Shown here piece after piece: positions 29,243 to 38,770 of a DNA stretch of 64,000 bases. The notes under the pieces are model-generated. The model did not search any database. It was not told the DNA's origin and saw only the letters and a program-made list of their open reading frames with translations. Each line of letters starts with the position of its first letter. Position 1 is the first letter of the stretch. Source of the stretch: Chryseobacterium luquanense (GTDB lineage: Bacteria > Bacteroidota > Bacteroidia > Flavobacteriales > Weeksellaceae); the NCBI RefSeq assembly GCF_026460945.1, contig NZ_JAOVZV010000001.1, positions 496,001-560,000 of the forward strand, in the 5' to 3' direction. Both the position numbers and the translations under genes were made by a program.

Positions 29243-30064
29243 ATGAGCACACTAAAATTAAAAGACGGAACAGAGATTTTTTACAAAGACCAAGGCGAAG
29301 GACCAGTTTTGATGTTTCACCACGGATGGCCTTTATCATCAGATGATTGGGATGCACAGGTTATTTTCTTCCTGCAAAGAGGTTACAGAGTGGTGACGCA
29401 CGACAGAAGAGGTCACGGCCGTTCCAGCCAGGATATTTACAACCACACGATCGAGCAATATGCTTCTGACGCAGCGGAGTTGGTAGAATTCCTTGACCTG
29501 AAAGATGTAGTTCACATCGGTCACTCTACTGGTGGTGGCGAAGTTATCCGATACGTAAATAAATATGCGAATGGAAGAGCGAAAAAGGCAGTTTTAATCA
29601 GTGCTGTTCCGCCAATTATGGTAGCAAGTGATGAAAATCCTGATGGTGTGCCGATGTCGGTTTTTGATGGTATCAGAGACCAGACTTTGAACAACAGACA
29701 GCAATTTTATATTGATTTGACTTTCCCTTTCTACGGCTACAACAGAGAAGGTGCAGATGTAAAAGAAGGCGTACAGAGAAACTGGTGGAGACAAGGAATG
29801 ATGGGTGGAATCGTGGCTCATTATGATGGAATCAAAGCGTTTTCTGAGACTGATTTCAGAGAAGATTTGAAAGCTGTTGATATTCCGGTTTTGGTGCTTC
29901 ACGGTGAAGATGACCAGATTGTGCCTTATCAAAATGCCGCTTTGAAATCAATTAAATTATTGAAAAACGGAACTTTAAAAACCTATCCTGGTTTCCCTCA
30001 CGGAATGCCGACTACGGAAGCCCCTACGATTAATAAAGACCTTTTGGAGTTTATTGAGGCGTAA
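29243..30064 (+). CDS. Alpha/beta hydrolase, cofactor-free haloperoxidase type
   Basis: 273 residues, typical length. Oxyanion loop HHGWPLSSDDWD, nucleophile elbow HIGHSTGGGEV (Ser in GHSTGG), acid in VLHGEDDQIVPY and His in FPHGMPTTEA form the triad. This is the pattern of non-heme chloroperoxidases/perhydrolases (Cpo family), which act as esterases that can make peracids. A location next to peroxiredoxin and dps is common in bacteria, but it has its own promoter and terminator. Confidence 0.88.
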   Translation: MSTLKLKDGTEIFYKDQGEGPVLMFHHGWPLSSDDWDAQVIFFLQRGYRVVTHDRRGHGRSSQDIYNHTIEQYASDAAELVEFLDLKDVVHIGHSTGGGEVIRYVNKYANGRAKKAVLISAVPPIMVASDENPDGVPMSVFDGIRDQTLNNRQQFYIDLTFPFYGYNREGADVKEGVQRNWWRQGMMGGIVAHYDGIKAFSETDFREDLKAVDIPVLVLHGEDDQIVPYQNAALKSIKLLKNGTLKTYPGFPHGMPTTEAPTINKDLLEFIEA

Positions 30065-30097
30065 TATATGACTGTTTTAATAAGTTCATAAAAAACC

Positions 30098-30137
30098 AAA
30101 TGACCCCATTTCAGATTAAATGGGGTCATTTTTTTAA
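30098..30137 (+). terminator. Intrinsic terminator of the hydrolase gene
   Basis: AAATGACCCCATT and AATGGGGTCATTT form 13-bp arms with an 8-base loop followed by T's. Confidence 0.85.
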
Positions 30138-30192
30138 ATGCTTATTGTATTGGAATTTTTAAATAATACTACGCAACTCTCAGAAATAATAT

Positions 30193-30226
30193 AAAAAAAG
30201 AGCAGATAAATAAATTACCTGCTCTT
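30193..30226 (-). terminator. Intrinsic terminator of the cold-shock gene
   Basis: On the minus strand AAGAGCAG ... CTGCTCTT is followed by a run of T's (the A run at 30193-30199 on the plus strand). Confidence 0.8.
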
Positions 30227-30254
30227 CTATATCATAAGTGTTAACTAAATGAAG

Positions 30255-30446
30255 TTACGCTATTTTAACGTTAACTGCATTAACACCTTTGTTCCCATTT
30301 TGTAAATCGAATGTTACGACATCATTTTCACGAATATTGTCTACTAAACCTGAAGTGTGTACGAAAATGTCTTGACCACCTGTAGATGGAGTAATAAAAC
30401 CAAATCCTTTTGTTTCGTTAAAGAATTTTACTGTTCCTTGTTGCAT
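30255..30446 (-). CDS. Cold-shock domain protein (CspA family)
   Basis: 63 residues: one cold-shock domain with RNP1 KGFGFI and RNP2 DIFVH, the RNA/ssDNA chaperone surface. It begins MQQGTVKFFNETKG. The length is at the short end for the family, as is usual in Bacteroidota. A consensus promoter near 30704-30734 implies a leader of about 250 nt, as in cspA-type genes where the leader folds with temperature. Confidence 0.93.
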   Translation of the reverse strand: MQQGTVKFFNETKGFGFITPSTGGQDIFVHTSGLVDNIRENDVVTFDLQNGNKGVNAVNVKIA

Positions 30447-30703
30447 TGTATATGTATTAAAAAAATTATTGTATTCTGTTTGTTAGGATTAAAAAATCCA
30501 TAGCTTTGATCAAAATCAAAACGATAATAAATTTTTGAAAGAAAAAATTGGATGTAATAGAATTTAAGAGTGAAAATCAAACTTCTTAAAAGGTAGAGCA
30601 CCTAAAATATTAATGACAAAATTCAGCAAATCTTTTCAGCAATAATTAATAAATAAAATAATCTAAATTTTAATCATGCTCAGACAAGCGTCTTATTATT
30701 TTA

Positions 30704-30734
30704 CAAATATATATCAAATATTTGGATTCTGCAA
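30704..30734 (-). promoter_or_regulatory. Consensus promoter of the cold-shock gene with long leader
   Basis: On the minus strand TTG (30734-30732), 20 bp, TATATTTG (30711-30704), an exact flavobacterial promoter. Transcription should begin near 30697, leaving ~250 nt of leader (30447-30697) with no gene. The sequence between this promoter and 30957 shows nothing recognisable. Confidence 0.7.
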
Positions 30735-30957
30735 TTATTTTATTAAATTTTATATATAAATTTTATTAATTTAATAATTCCACCTTCAATTGTTTGGGTA
30801 AATTTTATCTAAAAAGACTGTTTGTAAGTAGGTTTTAATAGCCTTTCCAAATTTTATTCAATAATAATCTATAGCTGATAATTGGATCATATTTTTTGTT
30901 TATGTTATTTTTTAAGTTTAAATCATACAAATTATTCCAAATAACGTGAAATTTCTT

Positions 30958-30987
30958 TTGATAAAATGTTAACTTGTTCTAAATTTG
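30958..30987 (+). promoter_or_regulatory. Consensus promoter of the barrel gene
   Basis: TTG (30958-30960), 19 bp, TAAATTTG (30980-30987). A GGAGG ribosome site at 31004-31008 lies 8 bp before ATG 31017, unusually strong for this genome. Confidence 0.75.
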
Positions 30988-31016
30988 GCGTCGAATAATA
31001 CTTGGAGGAAATTACA

Positions 31017-33107
31017 ATGAAAAAACAAATAAGTTTAGCCTTATTCGTAATAGGCAGCTTAGCTTTTGCACAGGAAAATACTACTACAGCAGTAAAAGAT
31101 TCGGTTCACAATACAAAAGAAATTCAGGAAGTTCTAATCAAATCTCAACGCAAAAAACAATTTGTTGATAAAGCGGTTTACAGTTTCGATGAGGAAGCTT
31201 TAAAGAAAGCCAGATATGCAAATGATTTGTTGCAAACATTGCCAGAACTTCAGTTCGATCCTATCTCAAGCAGTATTTCCAGTATAAAAGGCGGTAAATT
31301 TTTACTTTTAATTAATGGAATTGAGTCTACAGAATTGCAAGCAAGAGGTATTCGACCGGAAAACGTTGTAAGAGTTGAATATTATGACAATCCTCCTACC
31401 CGATGGGCAACAAGAGCAGATACGGTGGTGAATATTATTACGAGAAATCCTGAAGTTGGTTTTGCAGCGGGAATTTCGGCAAGTACAGCTTTGACGACAG
31501 GTTTCATCAACGGACAAGCCTACGCAAATTATACGAACAGAAGAAATAATTTCGGACTTGAATATGGAATGAATTTCAGAGACTATGATAACCGCATAAC
31601 CAACAGAGTGTACGATTACATCTTACAAAATTCACATTATAACACAAACGAAACCAAAAGAGATCATTTCGGATATACGTATCAGGATATTGCTTTGAGA
31701 TACACCAATTCTTTGATGGATAATTATGTTTTTCAGGCAAAATTTTCGATGAATATTTTTAATTATTTCTCCAAAGGAAACGGACAAAGTATTTTCACTA
31801 AAGACAATTCTTCAGAACTACACGGAACTTCACAATACAGCGGTGAAAATTACAATCCGCCAAAACTTGATTTATATTTCTCTAAGAAATTAGGTAAAAA
31901 AGATGAAATAAGCTTTAACGTAGTTGGTTCGTCTTATACAAGTGAAAGTTTTCAAATTGATAAAGAATGGGTAATCGGATCTGGAAATATCGTTTTTGAT
32001 AATGATATGAATTTAAAAGCTAAGCAAAACAGCATTGTAGGTGAAGTTGCTTACACTCATGATTTTAAGGCTGGAAAATTAAGTTCAGGATATAGAATTG
32101 ATAACAATAACGTAAACAATTCACTCCAGAATTTAGCCGGAAATTTCGATTATTCTGTCAATTATTTAACCCAATATTTATATTCAGAATTTGCAGGGAA
32201 AAGCAAGAAACTAATGTACCGTTTAGGTTTAGGTTTAACGAATATTCACAACAAAACAGCATTAACCACAGAAGATGATTGGACGATCACCCCAAAACTG
32301 ATTTTAGGATATGAACTGAAGAAAAATCAAAGCTTACGTTTAACGAGCAGTTATACACCTTACAGTCCCGGAAGTGCTACATTAAGTCCGAATATTAATC
32401 AGATTGTTCCTAATATTGTCTCAACAGGAAATCCTTTATTGAAAATACAAAAAGCCTGGAATAATAATCTGAATTATGCTTACAACAATAAGTTTTTTGA
32501 TTTTAATGCCAATCTTTTTTACAATTATGTAGACAATGCAATCAACAGTATGTATGTTTTGTATAATAACAATACTCAATATGCGTTAACTTACGAAAAT
32601 GCGCAGTTCAGTTCACGTACAGGAATTCAGTTGACAGGTTCTGTAAAACCTTTCGGAAGCAGATTATTGGTAATAAAAGCCAATATTTACCCAACAATGC
32701 AACGTGTGAAAACAAGTAATGGAGATTTGCTTAAAAATAATTATTTCGGAAACAATTTTACCATTTCTTCAGAATATAAAAATCTGAGTCTTTCTTATAT
32801 GTTTAATATCCCTGTTTACACTTTAAGTGGAGCATTTTTAAGCACCAACGAAAACCAAAACCACATTTTTGCGAATTACAAAATGAAAGATTGGACGTTC
32901 ACCACAGGAATGTATTGGATGGGAATGCCATCAAGATACAAGACAAAAACGCTTGATGAAAGTTTGGTAAATTATACCGGTACAACCAATATTTACAACA
33001 ACAGAAATATGTTTATTCTAGGTATAGGTTACGATTTTGCTAAAGGTAAAAAGAATGAAGTCAACCGAAAACTGAATAACGATACTGCTCCTGCAGCGAC
33101 ATTCTAA
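31017..33107 (+). CDS. TonB-dependent-receptor-like outer-membrane barrel protein
   Basis: 696 residues from ATG 31017, chosen because GGAGG lies just upstream and a signal peptide (KKQISLALFVIGSLAFAQ) follows directly; the longer frame starts at a TTG within the ribosome site. A plug-like domain (about 40-150: IQEVLIKSQRK, LLQTLPELQFD, NVVRVEYYDNPPTRW, VVNIITRNP) is followed by a long aromatic beta-barrel. No carboxypeptidase-like N-terminal domain and no SusD partner is nearby, so it is not a classical SusC. The ligand is unknown. Confidence 0.85.
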   Translation: MKKQISLALFVIGSLAFAQENTTTAVKDSVHNTKEIQEVLIKSQRKKQFVDKAVYSFDEEALKKARYANDLLQTLPELQFDPISSSISSIKGGKFLLLINGIESTELQARGIRPENVVRVEYYDNPPTRWATRADTVVNIITRNPEVGFAAGISASTALTTGFINGQAYANYTNRRNNFGLEYGMNFRDYDNRITNRVYDYILQNSHYNTNETKRDHFGYTYQDIALRYTNSLMDNYVFQAKFSMNIFNYFSKGNGQSIFTKDNSSELHGTSQYSGENYNPPKLDLYFSKKLGKKDEISFNVVGSSYTSESFQIDKEWVIGSGNIVFDNDMNLKAKQNSIVGEVAYTHDFKAGKLSSGYRIDNNNVNNSLQNLAGNFDYSVNYLTQYLYSEFAGKSKKLMYRLGLGLTNIHNKTALTTEDDWTITPKLILGYELKKNQSLRLTSSYTPYSPGSATLSPNINQIVPNIVSTGNPLLKIQKAWNNNLNYAYNNKFFDFNANLFYNYVDNAINSMYVLYNNNTQYALTYENAQFSSRTGIQLTGSVKPFGSRLLVIKANIYPTMQRVKTSNGDLLKNNYFGNNFTISSEYKNLSLSYMFNIPVYTLSGAFLSTNENQNHIFANYKMKDWTFTTGMYWMGMPSRYKTKTLDESLVNYTGTTNIYNNRNMFILGIGYDFAKGKKNEVNRKLNNDTAPAATF

Positions 33108-33131
33108 GAGTTTTTCTAAAATTTAAACATA

Positions 33132-33170
33132 AAATAAGTCATGCATAATTTTATACATGACTTATTTTTT
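33132..33170. terminator. Intrinsic terminator between convergent genes
   Basis: AAATAAGTCATG and CATGACTTATTT with a 12-base loop, T run on the right, A run on the left. Serves the barrel gene and possibly the leftward dehydrogenase gene. Confidence 0.8.
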
Positions 33171-33193
33171 ATTATTTGTTCTAAAACAACTGG

Positions 33194-34360
33194 TTACATC
33201 CAAGGATCAAGAACAACTTTCACGCAGCCGTCTTCTTTTTTATCAAAAATTTCATAACCTTTCGCTACGTCATTTAATGATAATCGGTGCGTAATAATAT
33301 CATCCAGTCTTACTTCCCCGCTTTCAACATGTTTCATCAATTTATCGATGATGGCATGAACAGGAGCTTGTCCGGCTTTTAAAATAATTCCTTTGTCAAA
33401 AATTTGTCCGAGTCTGAAATTATCATAGTTTACAGCATAAACTCCTAAAACAGAAACAGTTCCACCTCTCCTTACGGCACTCATACAGGCTTCAAGAACT
33501 TTCATAGAACCTTTTTCAAAATTAATAACTGCTTTTGCCCGGTCTAAAAAATTACGTTCAGGCTCAAAACCTACCGCATCGATACAAAGATCTGCTCCTC
33601 TTCCCTTCGTCATTTCTCTGATTTTTTCAACCGTACTTTCTGCATCTTCCCAAAGAATTGTTTCGCAACCTGTAAGTTTTTTAATCTGATCTAAACGATA
33701 TTGTAAAGTATCAACAATGATAACTTTACCGGCGTTGTGAAGGATTGCACTCTTTACAGACATTGAACCAACTGGTCCTGCTCCAAATATTGCCACAGAT
33801 TCTCCGCCTTTCAATTCGCCCCACATTACACCGGTGTAGCCGGTTGGGAAAATATCTGTTAAAAATAACGCCTGTTCATCTGTTAAAATATCAGGAACTT
33901 TTCGGGGTCCAAAATTTGCATAAGGTACTCTTACATATTGGGCCTGTCCGCCATTGTAACCTCCGTACAAATCGGTGTAACCAAACATTCCGCCTCCTTT
34001 TTCCGTTAAAATTCCACCTTCAGGACCGTAATTTTCAGGATTTGAATTTTCACATCCACCTGGAAGATCATTTTCGCAGAAATAACAGCATCCACAAGCG
34101 ATAGGAAATGGCACAACCACTCTGTCGCCCTGATGTAAATGGGTTATATTTCTTCCTGTTTCCACAATTTCACCCATAAATTCATGCCCCATAACCATTG
34201 GTCTGGGTTGCGGAATCCCGCCTGAATACATATGAAGATCACTTCCGCAGATTGCGGTAGAAGTTACTTTTAAAATGATGTCATTTTCATCCTGAATAAT
34301 AGGATCATCGACGGTATCACAGGTAATTTTACCTGGTGCATGAAAAACTGCTGCTTTCAT
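33194..34360 (-). CDS. Zinc-dependent alcohol/formaldehyde-type dehydrogenase
   Basis: 388 residues, medium-chain dehydrogenase. Catalytic zinc ligands are in AICGSDLHMYSG (Cys38) and GHEFMGE (His-Glu), structural-zinc cysteines in IACGCCYFCENDLPGGCE, and the NAD loop is FGAGPVGSMSV. The long insertion after PENYGPEG resembles glutathione-independent formaldehyde dehydrogenases and related annotated threonine-type enzymes. It follows katE by 30 bp and is presumably cotranscribed, so detoxification of an aldehyde during oxidative stress is a reasonable inference. Confidence 0.87.
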   Translation of the reverse strand: MKAAVFHAPGKITCDTVDDPIIQDENDIILKVTSTAICGSDLHMYSGGIPQPRPMVMGHEFMGEIVETGRNITHLHQGDRVVVPFPIACGCCYFCENDLPGGCENSNPENYGPEGGILTEKGGGMFGYTDLYGGYNGGQAQYVRVPYANFGPRKVPDILTDEQALFLTDIFPTGYTGVMWGELKGGESVAIFGAGPVGSMSVKSAILHNAGKVIIVDTLQYRLDQIKKLTGCETILWEDAESTVEKIREMTKGRGADLCIDAVGFEPERNFLDRAKAVINFEKGSMKVLEACMSAVRRGGTVSVLGVYAVNYDNFRLGQIFDKGIILKAGQAPVHAIIDKLMKHVESGEVRLDDIITHRLSLNDVAKGYEIFDKKEDGCVKVVLDPWM

Positions 34361-34390
34361 AATAATTATATTTTGTGATTGTGTCTAATT

Positions 34391-36532
34391 TTATTTTATT
34401 CCGTTTCTCTGTTTTTCAAATTCCCAAGCACGGTGTGAAGCTACAGCACTTATAAAGTTTTCGTCTCTATTGCTGTTTTCCTCAAGAATTACAGCATAAT
34501 CTTTATGATTTAATTTAAAAATATCAGTCTGCTCAAATATTGGTTTTGTATTTTCATCAAAGAAGATCGCTTTACAATGTCTGAATGCTTCATTTACAAA
34601 CTCCAGTACGCTGTTTTTATAGTCAGGCTGAAGCCATTCTTTCGACGAATTTTCTCCCGGTGCTACATAAACTGCATCAAAACATACACTCATTGTGCTC
34701 GAAATAGAATGTAACGGAACAATCAACGATCCGTCATCTGCTTTTACTGGAGCAATTTCCAGAGCAACAAACTGAATGACTCCGCCCTCTTTTTCAATTT
34801 TATTAAGGAACTCACTTACTCTTTTCCCGTCGCATCCATCTGCAACAAGTACAGCAATTATTCTTGATTCTATCGAATTTTTAGCTGTGTTTTTCATGCT
34901 TAAAGCATCTGAAACCTTAATTTTTGGTTCACGCTCCTCACTTTGTAACGTTGCAGGATCTGCATCTGCAGGAATACTTCCGTTTGGTTGTGCAAGCGTT
35001 TTTACTTCAACACCCAATTTTTGGGCAACAATTTGAGCCAATTCTTGATTAACGAAATTAAGCTGACCCACTACTCTTTCTCTGATTGCATGAATGGTAA
35101 CTTTTGTTAATTCAAATATTAAAGCTTTTTGAAGGTGAATTTTTTCAGGATTCGATTGGCTGTTATAAAACAATTTTGCCTGAGAATAATGATCTACAAA
35201 AGATTTGCTTCTTGCTCTGATCTTATTTCCGCTTATTTTTTCTCCATAAGAAGCAAATCCGCCATCTTTCATCATCGCCTGAAACGGACAACCGCCACCA
35301 ATAGAATTTGGCTCATAGCTTACTTTTCCTTTCGCAATTTGCTGTCTCATATGACCGTCACGCTGATTGTTATGAACCGTAGGAACTGATCTGTTAATCG
35401 GAATTTCATGGAAATTTGGCGAACCTAATCTTGATAATTGGGTATCGGTATAAGAAAATAATCTTCCCTGTAACAATGGATCATTCGTAAAATCTATTCC
35501 CGGAACGATATGCCCCGGATGAAACGCAATCTGCTCTGTTTCAGCGAAAAAGTTGTCAGGATTTCTGTTTAAAGTTAAAGTTCCGAAAGTTTCTACAGGA
35601 ACTAATTCTTCAGGAATAATTTTGGTTGGGTCTAAAAGGTCAAAATCGAAATCGTGCTCGTTTTCTTCGGGAACAATCTGTACTCCAAAATCCCATTCCG
35701 GGAAAGCACCGTTTTCAATAGCTTCCCAAAGATCTCTTCTGTGGAAATCAGGATCAGCTCCTGAAATTTTCTGTGCTTCCGGCCAAGCTACAGAATGAAC
35801 TCCCAATTTTGGTTTTAAATGAAATTTCACAAAGAAAGCAGAGCCTTCACTGTTGATAAATCTGAATGAATGAACTCCAAAACCTTCCATCATACGATAA
35901 CTTCTAGGAATTGCGCGATCGCTCATCAACCACATTATCATGTGCATACTTTCTGGCATTAATGAAATAAAATCCCAAAAAGTATCGTGTGCAGAAGCAG
36001 CCTGAGGAATTTCGTTATCCGGTTCTGGTTTTACTGCATGAACTAAATCCGGAAATTTCATCGCATCCTGAATAAAAAAAACAGGCATATTATTCGCTAC
36101 AAGATCATAGTTCCCTTCTTCCGTGTAAAATTTAATCGCAAAGCCTCTTACATCTCTTGCCAAGTCTGTACTCCCTCTGCTTCCCGCAACCGTAGAAAAT
36201 CTTACAAAAACAGGCGTTTCTTTACCTGCTTCAGACAAAAATTTAGCACGGGTATATTTTTCCATACTTTTGTGAAGTTTAAAAACCCCATGAGCTCCTG
36301 ATCCACGAGCATGAACAATTCTTTCCGGAATTCTTTCGTGATCAAAATGCGTAATTTTTTCCCTTAAAATAAAATCTTCCAGAAGCGAGGCTCCACGTTC
36401 TCCATCTTTTAGAGAATCCTGATTGTTATTAATTTTAAGTCCTTGGTTTGTGGTGAGTTTTTCATCTGAATTATCAGTTTTATAGTAATTTAACTGATCT
36501 AATTTTTCATTTTGTGGTCTGTTCTTATCCAT
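34391..36532 (-). CDS. katE: Large-subunit catalase HPII
   Basis: 713 residues from ATG 36532; the longer frame begins at a TTG and adds 17 unconserved residues. Clade-2 catalase: distal His in ERIVHARGSGAHG, Asn in VFFIQDAMKFPD region, heme-ligand Tyr in RLFSYTDTQLSRLG, catalase-immune region, and a C-terminal flavodoxin/DJ-1-like domain (about 560-700, ESRIIAVLVADGCDG) that only large catalases have. Converts hydrogen peroxide to water and oxygen. A short leader ORF and an intrinsic terminator lie just upstream on the same strand. Confidence 0.93.
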   Translation of the reverse strand: MDKNRPQNEKLDQLNYYKTDNSDEKLTTNQGLKINNNQDSLKDGERGASLLEDFILREKITHFDHERIPERIVHARGSGAHGVFKLHKSMEKYTRAKFLSEAGKETPVFVRFSTVAGSRGSTDLARDVRGFAIKFYTEEGNYDLVANNMPVFFIQDAMKFPDLVHAVKPEPDNEIPQAASAHDTFWDFISLMPESMHMIMWLMSDRAIPRSYRMMEGFGVHSFRFINSEGSAFFVKFHLKPKLGVHSVAWPEAQKISGADPDFHRRDLWEAIENGAFPEWDFGVQIVPEENEHDFDFDLLDPTKIIPEELVPVETFGTLTLNRNPDNFFAETEQIAFHPGHIVPGIDFTNDPLLQGRLFSYTDTQLSRLGSPNFHEIPINRSVPTVHNNQRDGHMRQQIAKGKVSYEPNSIGGGCPFQAMMKDGGFASYGEKISGNKIRARSKSFVDHYSQAKLFYNSQSNPEKIHLQKALIFELTKVTIHAIRERVVGQLNFVNQELAQIVAQKLGVEVKTLAQPNGSIPADADPATLQSEEREPKIKVSDALSMKNTAKNSIESRIIAVLVADGCDGKRVSEFLNKIEKEGGVIQFVALEIAPVKADDGSLIVPLHSISSTMSVCFDAVYVAPGENSSKEWLQPDYKNSVLEFVNEAFRHCKAIFFDENTKPIFEQTDIFKLNHKDYAVILEENSNRDENFISAVASHRAWEFEKQRNGIK

Positions 36533-36586
36533 ATTAATTGCTTGATTTAAATTAGTGATCCGGAAATTGAATATTTTATCCAAAAT

Positions 36587-36647
36587 CTAAAAAAAATGCG
36601 CCCCATTAACAAGAAATAAGCTTTTTAAATGAATAAAATGAGGCGCA
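36587..36647 (-). terminator. Intrinsic terminator (possible attenuator) upstream of katE
   Basis: On the minus strand TGCGCCTCATT ... AATGGGGCGCA (11-bp arms, one mismatch, 29-base loop) is followed by TTTTTTTT. It sits 55 bp before katE ATG and after a 15-codon ORF. Confidence 0.6.
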
Positions 36648-36687
36648 GAAGTATAATAAAAATTGTGTTCTAGAAGAATTTATCTGC

Positions 36688-36735
36688 TCATAGAAGTATA
36701 CCTGCGACAATAGTCATTAGAGTATAAGTTTTCAT
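36688..36735 (-). CDS. Possible 15-residue leader peptide upstream of katE
   Basis: ATG at 36735 gives MKTYTLMTIVAGILL and stop at 36688. It is hydrophobic with a positive start, 30 bp downstream of a TATATTTG -7 box (36772-36765) on the same strand and upstream of the terminator at 36587-36647. It could be a leader peptide, a small membrane peptide or chance. The rest of the 393-bp gap up to 36925 holds only this and the ndh promoter region. Confidence 0.35.
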   Translation of the reverse strand: MKTYTLMTIVAGILL

Positions 36736-36764
36736 AATTTTAAATTTATAATGATTGGTTTAAC

Positions 36765-36772
36765 CAAATATA
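36765..36772 (-). promoter_or_regulatory. -7 box of the katE leader transcript
   Basis: TATATTTG on the minus strand, exact TAnnTTTG. No TTG at -33 spacing, so an activator may be required. Confidence 0.45.
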
Positions 36773-36925
36773 GACGTTTAAATTTCACTTCCGTTATGAC
36801 CAGAATCATACGTCTTAAAATCATTCATTACAAAATGTACCACACAAAGGCATAAGTTTAAAAAACTGATTACTGTGGTCTTATTCTTGAAGGGAGTATG
36901 ATACACCAAATCAAAATATCCTGTA

Positions 36926-38194
36926 ATGAAAAAACATATTGTAATTGTAGGAGGAGGTTTCGCTGGTATTAATTTTATCAAAACTTTAGGAAAATCAGAA
37001 GACTTTCACATTACTTTGGTTGACCGAAATAATTACCATTTTTTTCCGCCTCTGATTTATCAGGTTGCAACTGCATTTATAGAGCCGTCTCATATTAGTT
37101 TTCCATTTCGAAAATTATTTTCTGATTATCCTAATGTACATTTTCACATGGGCAGTTTTTTGAAAATTGATGCCAATCGTCAGATTATTGAAACTGATAC
37201 AGGCAATTTAGAGTATGACCATGCCATTATTGCTCTGGGAACTGAAACCAATTTTTTCGGAATGGAAAATGTACAAAAATGTGCCCTTCCAATGAAGACT
37301 ATTCACGAAGCTTTATATCTAAAAAATCATTTGCTATTGAATTTAGAGAAAGCTTCTAGAAATGAAGATGTTGAAAAAGCAAAAATATTACAAAATATTG
37401 TGATTGCAGGAGGCGGACCAACTGGAGTTGAATTGGCAGGAATGATTGCAGAGATGGGAGTTTATGTTGCTGAAAAGGAATATCCTGAAATTAAAATGAA
37501 TCTTTCTCATCTTTATCTCGTAGATGCGCTTCCATCTTTACTTGCTCCTATGAGTGACGCTGCTAAAAAAACAGCTTATGAAAATTTAAAAAAATTGGGA
37601 GTTAATATTTTGCTGAATGTTTCAGTAAAAGATTATATCGACGGAAATGTGATGTTATCAGACGGAAAAAAAATTAAGACCGAAACACTGATCTGGACTT
37701 CCGGAGTAATCGGACGGGAAGTTATCGGAATTCCCGAAACCTCTATCGGAAAAGGAAGAAGACTTTTAGTGGACGAATTTAACAGGGTTTTAGGTTTTGA
37801 AAATATTTGGGCATTAGGAGATATTTGTCTGCAATTAACTGATAAAAATTTTCCAAAAGGCCATCCTCAATTGGCGCAAGTTGCTATTCAACAGGCAAAA
37901 TTAGCCGCTAAAAATATTCAACGAAATCAAAATGGAAATACGATGCAACCATTTGTTTATAAGGATAAAGGAAGTATGGCAATTATTGCAAAATACAAAG
38001 CAGTAGTTGATTTACCCAAATTTTCTTACACAGGATTCTTTGCTTGGTTAACGTGGTTGTTTATCCATATTATTCCATTAACAGGTTTCAGAAACAGAAT
38101 CAGACTGGCTTTAGAATGGTTCAGATTGTTTATCACTAATAATCCATCAATACGAATGATTTTACAGCCAACAAAAAACAGTCAGGAAAAATAA
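36926..38194 (+). CDS. ndh: Type II NADH:quinone oxidoreductase
   Basis: 422 residues. FAD site VIVGGGFAGINF at the N-terminus, NADH site VIAGGGPTGVELAGM (about 157-171), second FAD motif NIWALGDICLQ (about 294), and a C-terminal hydrophobic segment FAWLTWLFIHIIPLTGF that anchors the enzyme on the inner face of the membrane. It passes electrons from NADH to menaquinone without pumping protons. Followed 26 bp later by a small membrane-protein gene. Confidence 0.9.
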   Translation: MKKHIVIVGGGFAGINFIKTLGKSEDFHITLVDRNNYHFFPPLIYQVATAFIEPSHISFPFRKLFSDYPNVHFHMGSFLKIDANRQIIETDTGNLEYDHAIIALGTETNFFGMENVQKCALPMKTIHEALYLKNHLLLNLEKASRNEDVEKAKILQNIVIAGGGPTGVELAGMIAEMGVYVAEKEYPEIKMNLSHLYLVDALPSLLAPMSDAAKKTAYENLKKLGVNILLNVSVKDYIDGNVMLSDGKKIKTETLIWTSGVIGREVIGIPETSIGKGRRLLVDEFNRVLGFENIWALGDICLQLTDKNFPKGHPQLAQVAIQQAKLAAKNIQRNQNGNTMQPFVYKDKGSMAIIAKYKAVVDLPKFSYTGFFAWLTWLFIHIIPLTGFRNRIRLALEWFRLFITNNPSIRMILQPTKNSQEK

Positions 38195-38220
38195 ATATCA
38201 AATCTTTAAAAATAAATATT

Positions 38221-38628
38221 ATGCTTAAAAAAATGTTAGCGGGTTTAGGGGGTGCAATTGCACTTAATCTACTCCACGAAATTGTAAGAAAAAATTTTGA
38301 CAACGTTCCCCACATTAATGAAGTGGGTGAAGAAGCTTTAAAAAAAATGACAGATTCTACGGCTCTTGAAATCTCAGATCCTGATAAATTGTATGCCGCA
38401 ACATTAGCCGGAGATGTTGTAAGCAATGCTATTTACTACGGAACAACCGCCACAAATCACGATTTCACAAGCGGACTTGCAGCCGGAATCGGAGCTATTG
38501 TTTTGCCACAAAAAATGGGTTTGAATGACAAACCGGTTGCCGAAAACAATAAAAAGAAAGTAATGACAGTCGGTTACTACCTCTTCGGAGCTTTAGTCAC
38601 CAAGTTTATTTACGATAAAATCAAATAA
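38221..38628 (+). CDS. Small membrane-associated protein of unknown function
   Basis: 135 residues, not recognised. Hydrophobic segments at about 5-18 (MLAGLGGAIALNLL), 58-72 and 115-130 flank a helical middle with VPHINEVGEEALKKM. The pattern AGDVVSNAIYYG and FTSGLAAGIGAIVLP is glycine/alanine-rich. It starts 26 bp after ndh and ends at a terminator, so it is the last gene of that operon and may be a partner of the dehydrogenase or another stress protein. Confidence 0.72.
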   Translation: MLKKMLAGLGGAIALNLLHEIVRKNFDNVPHINEVGEEALKKMTDSTALEISDPDKLYAATLAGDVVSNAIYYGTTATNHDFTSGLAAGIGAIVLPQKMGLNDKPVAENNKKKVMTVGYYLFGALVTKFIYDKIK

Positions 38629-38629
38629 A

Positions 38630-38667
38630 AATTTCCCTCTGCAAATCAGAGGGAAATCATTTTTTTG
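38630..38667 (+). terminator. Intrinsic terminator of the ndh operon
   Basis: ATTTCCCTCTG and CAGAGGGAAAT with a 4-base loop, then a T run. Confidence 0.85.
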
Positions 38668-38770
38668 ACATAAAGCCTAACTATATGGATGATATGTCTT
38701 TACATCATTGTAAATGTAAGTATTCAATAACTTTATTTTATATGCGTTGAATCATAGAAGCATTTTTATT

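Noticed and set aside
31002..31016. TTG start for the barrel gene
   Set aside because: It lies in the ribosome-binding site; ATG 31017 is followed directly by a signal peptide.
36581..36583. TTG start for katE
   Set aside because: Adds 17 unconserved residues; ATG 36532 gives a normal catalase start.
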